From: Methanoregula sp.
GTDB lineage: Archaea > Halobacteriota > Methanomicrobia > Methanomicrobiales > Methanospirillaceae
Direction: 5' to 3'
NCBI GenBank assembly: GCA_041645435.1
Contig: JBAZQB010000005.1
Coordinates: forward strand, 186,001 to 250,000
Length of the DNA stretch: 64,000 nt
Below are positions 37,269 to 45,306 of the stretch, piece by piece (position 1 is the stretch's first letter; each line of letters opens with the position of its first letter). The position numbers were made by a program, and so were the translations under genes. The notes below the pieces were generated by a model. That model was given only the letters and a program-made list of their open reading frames with translations. It did no database searches and had not been told where the DNA came from.

Positions 37269-37868
37269 CTACAGAGAAAGAAAATTTTTTATCAACCGGA
37301 TTCCGGAATTGCGACTTTTTTCTGGATGGAACTGGACCCCAAATACAGAGCCCTTCTGTATAAGCGATACATATTTATGATCACAATAATTCGTAAGTGC
37401 TATAACATCTGTAAAATTTACGACTTCATATGAGTGCATGAAATAAAAATTGTCATGGGTGGTCAACCCGTCGAGTAATGGTGAAGATTTCAATATCTCA
37501 AGATTCCCCCATCCAAGATGAGGCACTTTTCCCTTGACCTCCATCTTTTTTACTTCAGCGTCGATAATTCCAAGTCCCCGTGTCTCGCCCCCCTCAAACC
37601 CAAGTTTGCAGAGAATCTGCATGCCCAGACAAATTCCTAATGTCGGTTTTGATCGGATATTTTCAACAAGAACATCCTGCAAGGGATGGATATGTTCCAT
37701 CGCATCCCTGAAATTCCCTACCCCGGGAAGAACTATTTTATCTATATGGTCAAAATCGGATCCATTACAGATAATATTAACTGAGGCTCCGGATACTTCT
37801 AAAGCATTTTTCACACTAGCCTGATTCCCCGATCGTCCATAATCCAGCAATCCCACAACCGGCTTCAT
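37269..37868 (-). CDS. hisH: HisH-like glutaminase subunit for sugar amidination
   Basis: A 199-residue class I glutamine amidotransferase. It has the nucleophile Cys in LGICLGMQIL, the His in QFHPEKS, and GLLDYGRSGNQASVKNAL at the N-terminus. It resembles HisH of histidine synthesis, but its position between a HisF-like gene and an N-acetyl sugar amidotransferase matches WbpG-HisH-HisF sets, where it releases ammonia for sugar amidination. Its start overlaps the HisF-like stop by 4 bases and follows AAGGTGG. Confidence 0.9.
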   Translation of the reverse strand: MKPVVGLLDYGRSGNQASVKNALEVSGASVNIICNGSDFDHIDKIVLPGVGNFRDAMEHIHPLQDVLVENIRSKPTLGICLGMQILCKLGFEGGETRGLGIIDAEVKKMEVKGKVPHLGWGNLEILKSSPLLDGLTTHDNFYFMHSYEVVNFTDVIALTNYCDHKYVSLIQKGSVFGVQFHPEKSRNSGIRLIKNFLSL

Positions 37869-38620
37869 ATTGCCACCTTGATTCCATTGTTATGAAGATA
37901 TTCCTTGATTTCATTGATGGTGGTTATATTGTAATGAAGTAGTGAACCAATTGCGACTGCGTCAGGTTTCGCAGTTTGAATCATCTTTTTAATGTCATTA
38001 AGGGACCCGGCTCCGCTTGCTGCTATCACCGGTATCGTCAGCTCAGATACAACTTCCTTAATTAATTCAATGTCAAATCCGGCTTTTCTTCCATCTCGGT
38101 CCACGGAACTGAGGATAATTTCACCCGCACCAAGATCCTCTGCGGTTTTTACCCACTCAAACACATCCTTACTACTACGGATACGTCCGCAATCACTATA
38201 GCACTCCCACCAGTCCTGCCATTTTTTCGCTTCAACTTGGACCACAACTGCTTGTGATCCAAAAACCTTGGCAGCTCGTTCAATTATCTTCGGGTCTTCC
38301 TGAAGAGCGTAAGTATTAATTACAACTTTATCTACACCGTTGTGAAGCAAAAGGGAAAAATCCTCGATTGTTTTAACCCCTCCCCCGGCTGCAAACGGGA
38401 TAAAAAGATTTTTTGCAGTAGCTAAAATTATTTTCGACAGTATAGGTCTGCGATATAAACTTGAAACAATATCGATATAGATGATTTCATCAGCGCCTTG
38501 AGTATAATATTTGAGGGCCATTTCTTCAGGTTTGCCCATTTTACGTAATCCTTCAAAATGGACAGGCTTTACAACATATGGCGGTTTTACGTCAAGACGT
38601 GCAATAACGCGTATTTTCAT
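37865..38620 (-). CDS. hisF: HisF-like ammonia-channel subunit for sugar amidination
   Basis: A 251-residue (beta-alpha)8 protein. ATG 38620, with GGGGTG just upstream, is preferred to ATG 38641. The first catalytic Asp is kept in VIARLDVKPPYVVKP, and DRDGRKAGFDIELI keeps the phosphate-site DRDG. The second catalytic Asp of histidine-pathway HisF (normally in a D-A-K-R context) is Glu here (VEAKK). This fits a protein that keeps the barrel to pass ammonia from HisH but may no longer make imidazole glycerol phosphate. It is the first gene of the three-gene amidination operon. Confidence 0.88.
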   Translation of the reverse strand: MKIRVIARLDVKPPYVVKPVHFEGLRKMGKPEEMALKYYTQGADEIIYIDIVSSLYRRPILSKIILATAKNLFIPFAAGGGVKTIEDFSLLLHNGVDKVVINTYALQEDPKIIERAAKVFGSQAVVVQVEAKKWQDWWECYSDCGRIRSSKDVFEWVKTAEDLGAGEIILSSVDRDGRKAGFDIELIKEVVSELTIPVIAASGAGSLNDIKKMIQTAKPDAVAIGSLLHYNITTINEIKEYLHNNGIKVAI

Positions 38621-39071
38621 TTTACACCCCACATCGTGCATAATATAAGAGTTTTGAAATTAATATATCATGCTGTGTTGAACAAATCGCAGAAGTGGGA
38701 TGCACTGTTTCATCACCATTTCGCGTTCAGAACAATCAACCAATCAATCCCTTTATCCTGCTTAATGATTTTATGATAGAACAGAAATTTTATCCGGACT
38801 TCGCAAATTATGCTTTCGAGAGGACTGGCTCGAATGGTTTACCCGAACGCTCGCTTCATCCAAGAAAAAAACGATCTTCATCGCTCCAGTATTACGATAA
38901 AGATTTTTTGTCCTCACAAATGGATAAACCGAAGCGGAGAGGAGCGCGATCTTATTTATATGCAACACAGTATCTAATGCCACTTTTTTCCGATTCCCCC
39001 TTGGGCAAAGAGTGACTCCTTTCTTGCAAAGTAATTTAATTGCATATATTGAAATCTATTGGATCAGTCTT
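38621..39071. other. Intergenic region between divergent operons
   Basis: About 450 bases. TTTATATG near 38957 could be a TATA box for the methyltransferase gene. A 106-residue plus-strand ORF (38695-39015) has no recognisable features and no ribosome-binding site, and is probably decayed or chance. No repeat or RNA gene was recognised. Confidence 0.4.
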
Positions 39072-40217
39072 ATGGATTTGTTTGTCGGAGAATTACCAGT
39101 ATGGAAAGGTGTCCAGAATAAACCTGGCTTTGAGACATTACCTTTTATTTTCACTACCGAACTGGGAATAATCCGGCTAAAACTTCCTGAAAAGGAAGTT
39201 ACCCAAATCTCTGATAATTATGGAAAAGCTACGTATACTTTTATTTCATCCCCTCCGGGGACCTCTGCGTGGGGCAATCGCCTCGGAGCATTTTATTTTA
39301 ATTTTTTGAAAAACTGGGTGGGTGACCTTGATCAAAAAGATGTTCTTGAAATCGGATCGGGAACTCTTTACATAGGTAATCGGTTAATCAACGAACTGGA
39401 TGCCCGGAGTTTTTACGCTTGCGATCCAGCCCTCCATACCTCATGTAAAAACCCCAAAATCACGGTCTGTAACGATTACTTTTCTTATGACGCTATTTCA
39501 TCACACAAAAAAACATTTGATCTCATTGTTTCAATAAATAATATTGAGCACATTCCGGATTTATCACAATATCTTAATGATGTGCGGAGGTTTTTATTAC
39601 CCGTTGAGGGCCATTTTTTTATCATCCTTCCTGATTGCTACAGGGGTTTTAAAACCGGGGATCTGGGAATCTGCGTACATGAGCATATGTCGTATTTTAC
39701 CCCGGAATCATTGAAATTTCTTTTATGCACTCATGGATTTGAGATTGAAAAAATCCATAGCTGTGAGGATACGTTATTTGTTCTTGCACGACCGTCAAAA
39801 TCGGTAAACCGTTATCAGGAAATGGAATATGACCCCTTGAAAGAACCAGAAAACCTTCTGAAGTGCTTTGGAGAACACCTCGAGGATAATCTAGTTTTTT
39901 TTAGCAATCTGCTTTCCGAAAGGAGACCTAAAGGTCCGATCGCAATCCATGGATGTTGTGTGGCGCTGAATAATATCTTGTTTTTAAGGCCCCTTTATGA
40001 GAGTAATGGAATTTTTTTGTTTGATGGTGACACCAATAAGACAGGAAAATTCTTGCCAGTTTTTGATAAACAGATTATTTCAAGTGATGATAATCAATAT
40101 CATGAGATGAAGACCGTTATCATCGCAGCGTTAACATTTTATTCAGAAATTTCACGGGATATCAAAGCCCTTCATAATATTGCTCCTGAAAATATATTCC
40201 CTATGACCCCCTTGTGA
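39072..40217 (+). CDS. SAM-dependent methyltransferase of the sugar C-methyltransferase kind
   Basis: About 381 residues from ATG 39072. A GTG at 39012 would add 20. The SAM motif is DVLEIGSGTLYIGNRL, with the following acidic residue in YACDPAL, then FDLIVSINNIEHI and a PDCYRGFKTGD segment. The C-terminal half (PIAIHGCCVALNNIL, GIFLFDGDTNKTGKFLPV) resembles the C-terminal domain of sugar C-methyltransferases, which is itself Rossmann-like. It starts the nonulosonate cassette and may methylate a keto-sugar or a completed glycan. Confidence 0.8.
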   Translation: MDLFVGELPVWKGVQNKPGFETLPFIFTTELGIIRLKLPEKEVTQISDNYGKATYTFISSPPGTSAWGNRLGAFYFNFLKNWVGDLDQKDVLEIGSGTLYIGNRLINELDARSFYACDPALHTSCKNPKITVCNDYFSYDAISSHKKTFDLIVSINNIEHIPDLSQYLNDVRRFLLPVEGHFFIILPDCYRGFKTGDLGICVHEHMSYFTPESLKFLLCTHGFEIEKIHSCEDTLFVLARPSKSVNRYQEMEYDPLKEPENLLKCFGEHLEDNLVFFSNLLSERRPKGPIAIHGCCVALNNILFLRPLYESNGIFLFDGDTNKTGKFLPVFDKQIISSDDNQYHEMKTVIIAALTFYSEISRDIKALHNIAPENIFPMTPL

Positions 40218-40228
40218 TAATTATTCTT

Positions 40229-40239
40229 ATTTATAAAAA
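40229..40239 (+). promoter_or_regulatory. Possible TATA box for the neuB operon
   Basis: ATTTATAAAAA lies about 85 bases before the neuB start, just after the methyltransferase stop. It would give a leader of about 55-60 bases containing the GGGGGAG ribosome-binding site. Weak evidence: the region is AT-rich. Confidence 0.3.
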
Positions 40240-40319
40240 GGCACATAAATAAAAAAAATGTTTTCCATGAAGGTTTATGTGTTCAAATTATAGATACATA
40301 GTGAAACGGGGGAGTAATA

Positions 40320-41366
40320 ATTCCTTTTAGGATCGGTAATAAAAAAATTGGAGATAAAAATCCGTGTTTTATTATAGCGGAAGCCGGGGTTAATCATAAT
40401 GGAGATTTCAGGCTTGCAAAGAAAATGATCGATACAGCACATAATGCCGGTGCAGATGCAGTCAAATTTCAGACATTTCATTCAGATTCTGTGGTTATAC
40501 CCCACGCTTCAAAAGCAGAATACCAGAAAGAAAACACGCCTATTGGTGAAACTCAACTGGATATGATTAAAAAATTTGAACTTTCCGATAATGAGTTCCG
40601 GTTATTGGCCCGGTACGCAGAGAAAAAAAAAATCTTTTTTTTATCAACACCTTTCGATCATTCCAGTGTAGATCTTCTTGACAATCTCAACATCCCCGCA
40701 TTCAAGATACCCTCAGGAGAAATAACGAATATTCCATTATTGAAACATATTGCTCTGAAACATAAACCGGTAATCATATCAACAGGAATGGCGAATCTAG
40801 GAGAGATTGAGCAGGCCATTTCTATATTCGGTAGAAATGGCAAAAACCAGATTGCACTCCTCCATTGTGTGACAAGTTATCCGGCACAATATCACGACCT
40901 GAATCTTAATGTGATCCACACCCTGAGATCATCATTTAAGCTTCCTGTCGGTTTTTCCGACCATTCTCCTGGAACAATAGCATCCTTTGCTGCAGTTGCT
41001 ATGGGAGCAACAATTATCGAAAAACACTTTACCTTGGATAAAACACTCCCCGGACCTGATCATGCAGCATCTCTTCAAGAGGATGAATTAAAAGAACTTG
41101 TTCAGGGTATCCGGCAGATTGAATCTGCTCGTGGGGATGGAATCAAAAGACTCTCTCTCGAAGAAGAAAAAATCAAACTTGTGGCAAGAAGGAGCGTCGT
41201 TTCCACAGCCTCAATTCCCAAAGGATGTAGCATTACGGCAGATATGATTGCTTGTAAGCGTCCGGGAACGGGAATATCACCACAATATTATCCGGATATT
41301 GAGGGGAGAATAGCAAAAATCTTGATTCACAAGGACACGCTTCTGACATGGGACATGGTTGAATGA
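40320..41366 (+). CDS. Nonulosonic acid synthase (NeuB/LegI), non-canonical start codon
   Basis: A ~348-residue enzyme condensing a 6-carbon N-acyl sugar with phosphoenolpyruvate. The essential N-terminus FIIAEAGVNHNGD is followed by DAVKFQTF, FFLSTPFDH, KIPSGEITN, ISTGMA, LHCVTSYPA, GFSDHSPG and EKHFTLDKTLPGPDH. An antifreeze-type SAF domain ends the protein. The frame has a stop at 40302 and no ATG, GTG or TTG before ATG 40425, which would cut off the active-site region. ATT 40320 (or ATA 40317) follows a strong GGGGGAG, so a rare start codon is likely. It overlaps the next gene by 4 bases. Confidence 0.9.
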   Translation: MPFRIGNKKIGDKNPCFIIAEAGVNHNGDFRLAKKMIDTAHNAGADAVKFQTFHSDSVVIPHASKAEYQKENTPIGETQLDMIKKFELSDNEFRLLARYAEKKKIFFLSTPFDHSSVDLLDNLNIPAFKIPSGEITNIPLLKHIALKHKPVIISTGMANLGEIEQAISIFGRNGKNQIALLHCVTSYPAQYHDLNLNVIHTLRSSFKLPVGFSDHSPGTIASFAAVAMGATIIEKHFTLDKTLPGPDHAASLQEDELKELVQGIRQIESARGDGIKRLSLEEEKIKLVARRSVVSTASIPKGCSITADMIACKRPGTGISPQYYPDIEGRIAKILIHKDTLLTWDMVE

Positions 41367-42505
41367 AACGAAAAATCCTCTACATATCAGGAACCCGGGC
41401 GGATTATGGATTCATGGAACCGGTTCTGAAAAAGATTCAAACCCATTCGGATCTTGAGATCGAAATTATTATTACTGGAATGCACCTGATGCAGGATTTT
41501 GGGTTCACCGGTGAAGAGATTACACAAAACTCATTCAGGGTTCATGAGATTGAAGCTGTGTTTGATAACACGCCAGAATCCGTCCTAAAATTTATGGCAT
41601 CGTTCTTCCAAAAAACTCCTCACATTATTCGACAGATTAAACCGGATATTATTCTTGTTGCAGGAGACAGGGCAGAGATGCTTGCAGGTGCGATTATTGC
41701 CTCATATATGTCCATACCTCTCGCACATGTAAGCGGTGGCGACGTCACTTCGACAATTGATGAACATATCCGGCATTCAATTACAAAACTGGCACAGATT
41801 CATTTCCCATATACCCCCAAAAGTGCCGAACGGATTTTTAAGATGGGTGAAGATCGCTGGCGCATCCATATGGTAGGTTCTCCCGGTGTTTACCACATGC
41901 TCCATCAAGAGTTAGCAACAAAAAATGAGCTTGCAAAAAAATATAATTTGGATCTGAGCCGCCCATATATCCTCATGATCCAGCACCCGGTTACTCTTGA
42001 ATCTGATGCAGCTTCCGAACAGATCCGGAAAACACTATCTGCTATTGCCGATCTTGACATCCAGACAATCTTGGTTTACCCAAATGCCGATGTCGGGGGA
42101 TTGCAGATGATCAACGTAATTGAGGAATATGCTGCAAATCCAAATATCCGGACATTTAAATCAATCCCATCAAAGGATTTCTTCAGTCTTATGAAATATG
42201 CGGGGGCAATGGTTGGAAATTCTAGCAGCGGTATAGTTGAGGCCCCCTCATACCATCTCCCGGTGATCAATATCGGTTCACGGCAGGCAGGGCGGGAAAG
42301 GGGTAAAAATGTGCTTGATGTCGGTTGCGACAGCCAAAAGATCCTGCAGGCAATAAAAAAAGCCCTTTTTGATGAAAAATTCAGGAGCCTTATACAAAAG
42401 AGTAAAAATCCCTATGATAATGGAGATGCTGCATTAAAAATCGCTAATGTTCTGGCATCAGTGGTTATTGACAAGAGATTATTGCAGAAACAACTGAGAT
42501 ACTAA
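41363..42505 (+). CDS. Hydrolysing UDP-GlcNAc-type 2-epimerase (NeuC/LegG)
   Basis: A 380-residue GT-B-fold epimerase: ISGTRADYGFMEPVLKKI at the N-terminus, VAGDRAEMLAGAI, HVSGGDVTSTIDEHIRHSITK, and MVGNSSSGIVEAPSYHLPVINIG. It hydrolyses UDP from a UDP-HexNAc while inverting C2 to give a ManNAc-type sugar, the substrate of the preceding NeuB. HVSGGD is diagnostic of the hydrolysing branch (WecB has HVEAGL). The start overlaps the neuB stop (ATGA). With a LegB-like dehydratase downstream, LegG activity on a 2,4-diacetamido sugar is plausible. Confidence 0.9.
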   Translation: MKRKILYISGTRADYGFMEPVLKKIQTHSDLEIEIIITGMHLMQDFGFTGEEITQNSFRVHEIEAVFDNTPESVLKFMASFFQKTPHIIRQIKPDIILVAGDRAEMLAGAIIASYMSIPLAHVSGGDVTSTIDEHIRHSITKLAQIHFPYTPKSAERIFKMGEDRWRIHMVGSPGVYHMLHQELATKNELAKKYNLDLSRPYILMIQHPVTLESDAASEQIRKTLSAIADLDIQTILVYPNADVGGLQMINVIEEYAANPNIRTFKSIPSKDFFSLMKYAGAMVGNSSSGIVEAPSYHLPVINIGSRQAGRERGKNVLDVGCDSQKILQAIKKALFDEKFRSLIQKSKNPYDNGDAALKIANVLASVVIDKRLLQKQLRY

Positions 42506-42521
42506 CGCAAATTGTGAGTTC

Positions 42522-43250
42522 ATGAAGCCGCGGTTATTGAGATTTAATGAGATCAACAAGGAAATTCCACTCTGGGACTTTCACATTCATACCACAATTA
42601 CCGATGGCACTTCATCGATCGAGGAATTCATCCAGACCGGCATTAACCGTGGATTACAGGAAATTGCCTTTACAGAACATGTCCGTAAAACGTCTGAATG
42701 GTATCCGGAGTTCATTGAAAAAATAGAAGCCTTACGCGAAGTGTATAAGCATAAAATCATTATTTTTCATGGTATCGAGGCAAAAGTCCTCAACAGCGAT
42801 GGAGATCTTGATGCATCGGATGAGATGCTCGATACCGCCGAACTGGTGCTGGGATCAGTCCACCGTTTTCCGGGATTTGACAACGTTCCTACAGTTTCAA
42901 ATTATCATCTGGCAGAAGAAGAGTTCGCAAAAACCGAATTCGGACTCGCAAAAGCGATCCTTAAAAATCCTGATGTAGATGTTCTTGCTCATCCCGGGGG
43001 CATGTTCATACGGAAATTCAGGAAAAATGTTCCGACAGGAGTAATGGAGGAACTGATCGAGCTTGTAAACAGGTACGATAAAGCAATCGAGATAAATAGT
43101 TCATATCTCAAAGATATTAGTCTTAATGCAGAACCATTCTTACGAATGAATCCACTCATTTCTCTGGGTTCGGATGCTCATAATAAAGACGAACTGGGTA
43201 ATATTATCCAGTTTATGAAAAAGATAATTGAAACGGGATATCATGATTAA
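42522..43250 (+). CDS. PHP-domain phosphoesterase
   Basis: A 242-residue PHP-fold protein. Metal-binding residues are visible in DFHIHTTITDG (HxH), FTEHVRK (EH), GIEAKV (Glu), GSVHRF (His), LAHPGG (His) and GSDAHN (DxH). The full set suggests an active trinuclear-metal phosphatase or phosphodiesterase, like histidinol-phosphate phosphatase. It lies between NeuC and an ATP-grasp ligase and overlaps the latter by 8 bases. A sugar-phosphate or sugar-nucleotide hydrolase role in nonulosonate synthesis is inferred. Confidence 0.85.
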   Translation: MKPRLLRFNEINKEIPLWDFHIHTTITDGTSSIEEFIQTGINRGLQEIAFTEHVRKTSEWYPEFIEKIEALREVYKHKIIIFHGIEAKVLNSDGDLDASDEMLDTAELVLGSVHRFPGFDNVPTVSNYHLAEEEFAKTEFGLAKAILKNPDVDVLAHPGGMFIRKFRKNVPTGVMEELIELVNRYDKAIEINSSYLKDISLNAEPFLRMNPLISLGSDAHNKDELGNIIQFMKKIIETGYHD

Positions 43251-44262
43251 CGTTCTTATTACAGGAACTGGCGGGGGAGTTGGTCAAAGTATTTTTAAGG
43301 CTCTTAAACTATCCCGGCTTTCATTGAGAATTATTACAACAGATATGCACCCGATGGGTGTAGGCATTTATCGTGGAGACCAAGGGTATATTGTTCCTGC
43401 TGCAAACAACGCAGGATATGTCGATGTAATAATAAAAATATGCAACCGTGAAAAAATTGACATAGTTTTTGTAGGTTCGGATCCGGAACTTCCTGTTTTT
43501 GCCGAGAATAAAACCCGTATCGAAAAGGAAACTGATGCGAAAGTGGTGATAAGTTCTCCAGAAAAAATTAAAATTGGAAACGATAAATGGGAGACATATC
43601 TGTTTTTAAAGAGTTGTGGTTTGGCCTATCCGGAATCAGTCCTTCCTGAAAACCGAAACGAAATTATTGAAAAAACAGGGTTTCCCGTGCTCATTAAGCC
43701 ACGAGGAGGTTCGGCATCAAAAGATGTGTACATCGTCAATAACCGCGAAGAATTGGAAGTCTTTGTGAAACGAGTAAATAATCCCATTATCCAGGAATAC
43801 CTGATACCGGAAGACGAAGAATACACTTCAGGTGTTGTAATGTTCGAAGGGGATCTCTTAGGTACGTTCACGATGAAGCGGGAGATCAAAGGAGGGAATA
43901 CCTACCGTGGTATCATTGACTCATTTGATGAGATCAGGACTGCAGTTGAGGAGGTTGCAAAAAAGTATAACCCGTTTGGACCCTCCAATATCCAGATGCG
44001 GTTGACGGAAAAGGGGCCGGTTACTTTTGAAATAAACCCTAGGTTTTCTGGCACAACAGGAATCAGGGCCTTTTATCATTTCAATGAGCCTGAAGCTGTA
44101 ATAAACTATATCCTATATAATAAAAAAGAACCAATGACTCATAAAAATGGTATTGTGATGAGGTACATGAATGAAGTCTATGCTTCGTCTGATGAGTACA
44201 ACCATCTCAAACAAACGGGAAAAATTGAGCGATCAAAATCGCAGACTATAGATTACTTTTAG
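43243..44262 (+). CDS. ATP-grasp ligase (CarB-like)
   Basis: A 339-residue ATP-grasp protein. An N-terminal Rossmann-like segment MINVLITGTGGGVGQSIFKAL precedes the ATP-binding core: KIKIGNDKWETYLFLKSCGL, FPVLIKPRGGSASKDVYIV, QEYLIPEDEEYTSGVVMF, and the metal-binding TFEINPRFSGTTGIRAF. Relatives form amide bonds by acyl-phosphate chemistry (carbamoyl phosphate, amino-acid ligases). In a nonulosonate operon without a visible acetyltransferase it may attach an amino acid or acyl group to a sugar amine or carboxylate. ATG 43243 is preferred to the TTG at 43228. Confidence 0.85.
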   Translation: MINVLITGTGGGVGQSIFKALKLSRLSLRIITTDMHPMGVGIYRGDQGYIVPAANNAGYVDVIIKICNREKIDIVFVGSDPELPVFAENKTRIEKETDAKVVISSPEKIKIGNDKWETYLFLKSCGLAYPESVLPENRNEIIEKTGFPVLIKPRGGSASKDVYIVNNREELEVFVKRVNNPIIQEYLIPEDEEYTSGVVMFEGDLLGTFTMKREIKGGNTYRGIIDSFDEIRTAVEEVAKKYNPFGPSNIQMRLTEKGPVTFEINPRFSGTTGIRAFYHFNEPEAVINYILYNKKEPMTHKNGIVMRYMNEVYASSDEYNHLKQTGKIERSKSQTIDYF

Positions 44263-44270
44263 GTAATTCT

Positions 44271-45200
44271 ATGTTGTTTCAGGAAAAAAAAACAGATCTG
44301 AAAAAGATACGGGAAAAAACAATCCTTATCACAGGAGGAACCGGTTTTATCGGGAATCATCTGGTCCATGAATTATTACACTCGTGTAATGTACTTGTCA
44401 TCTCAAGACAGAAAAAAATCCCTCATATCACAACAGTAAATGCTGACATTACTGATATCAGTGTGTTGCAGAATTCACTAAAAAAAATTGATATTGATCT
44501 CGTATTTCACATGGCCGGAAGTACGAATTCACCCCATCATACAAAAGATCCCAACTTTTTTTCTATAAACGCTATCGGTACAAAAAATGTCCTTGAATTG
44601 TGCCGGCAAAAAAATATAGAGCAGATGGTATATAGTTCAACTATGGAAGTATTTGGTGATCCACTCTACACCCCCGTTGATGAAAAACACCCAAAACTTC
44701 CCAATACGAATTACGGCGTGTCAAAATGGATGGGGGAGGAGTACTGTAGGCAGTACCTGTCGGCTTATGGAATATGTTCGACCATTTTACGATACTCGTA
44801 TGTCTATGGACCAGGACTCCCCCCCTACCGAGTAATCTCCCGGTTTATTAAAAATGCTCTTGATAATAAACCCCTGCTTTTGAATAATGAAGGGAAGGAT
44901 ATCAATGACTATATTTATGTAGGGGATATAGTTTCAGCGAATATTCTGGCTGTAACGCACGCAAAAGCCAAGAATAATAATTTTAACATTGGTTCGGGGA
45001 CACCTACTTCAGTGGTGGATCTGGCAAATACCGTTATTAAATTGATTGGAAAAGGAAAAACAGAAACGATTTCAGGTATGATTCAACCGGCCAAAAACTT
45101 TGTTTTTAATATCTCCAAGGCACAGAATCTGATGAAATATAACCCGGTGTATTCTTTGAGTGCAGGAATTAAAGAACAAATAAATGATATAATTACGTAA
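44271..45200 (+). CDS. NAD-dependent epimerase/dehydratase
   Basis: A 309-residue extended SDR: ITGGTGFIGNHLVHELL, FHMAGSTNSPHHTKDPN, the active-site YSSTMEVFGDPLY, and the pair in TNYGVSKWMGEEYC (YxxxK). RYSYVYGPGLPPYRVISRF and the DYIYVGDIV segment are typical of nucleotide-sugar epimerases. It sits 8 bases after the ATP-grasp gene and before the aminotransferase. It could supply the 4-keto or epimerised sugar that the aminotransferase uses. Confidence 0.82.
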   Translation: MLFQEKKTDLKKIREKTILITGGTGFIGNHLVHELLHSCNVLVISRQKKIPHITTVNADITDISVLQNSLKKIDIDLVFHMAGSTNSPHHTKDPNFFSINAIGTKNVLELCRQKNIEQMVYSSTMEVFGDPLYTPVDEKHPKLPNTNYGVSKWMGEEYCRQYLSAYGICSTILRYSYVYGPGLPPYRVISRFIKNALDNKPLLLNNEGKDINDYIYVGDIVSANILAVTHAKAKNNNFNIGSGTPTSVVDLANTVIKLIGKGKTETISGMIQPAKNFVFNISKAQNLMKYNPVYSLSAGIKEQINDIIT

Positions 45201-45306
45201 AGGTACCAATTTGTTTTGGAATTACTACCTTTATTTAATTCAGGATAATTCGGAGTCATGGGTTATTTATTCAGTCAATAATTCCTGAAGATGGAAGGTG
45301 TTTACA

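Noticed and set aside
37269..38620. HisH/HisF as histidine biosynthesis genes
   Set aside because: They sit in an operon with an N-acetyl sugar amidotransferase, no other his genes are near, and HisF has an altered catalytic residue, so the sugar amidination role fits better.
38695..39015. 106-residue plus-strand ORF before the methyltransferase gene
   Set aside because: No ribosome-binding site or recognisable sequence. It probably reflects chance or decayed DNA.
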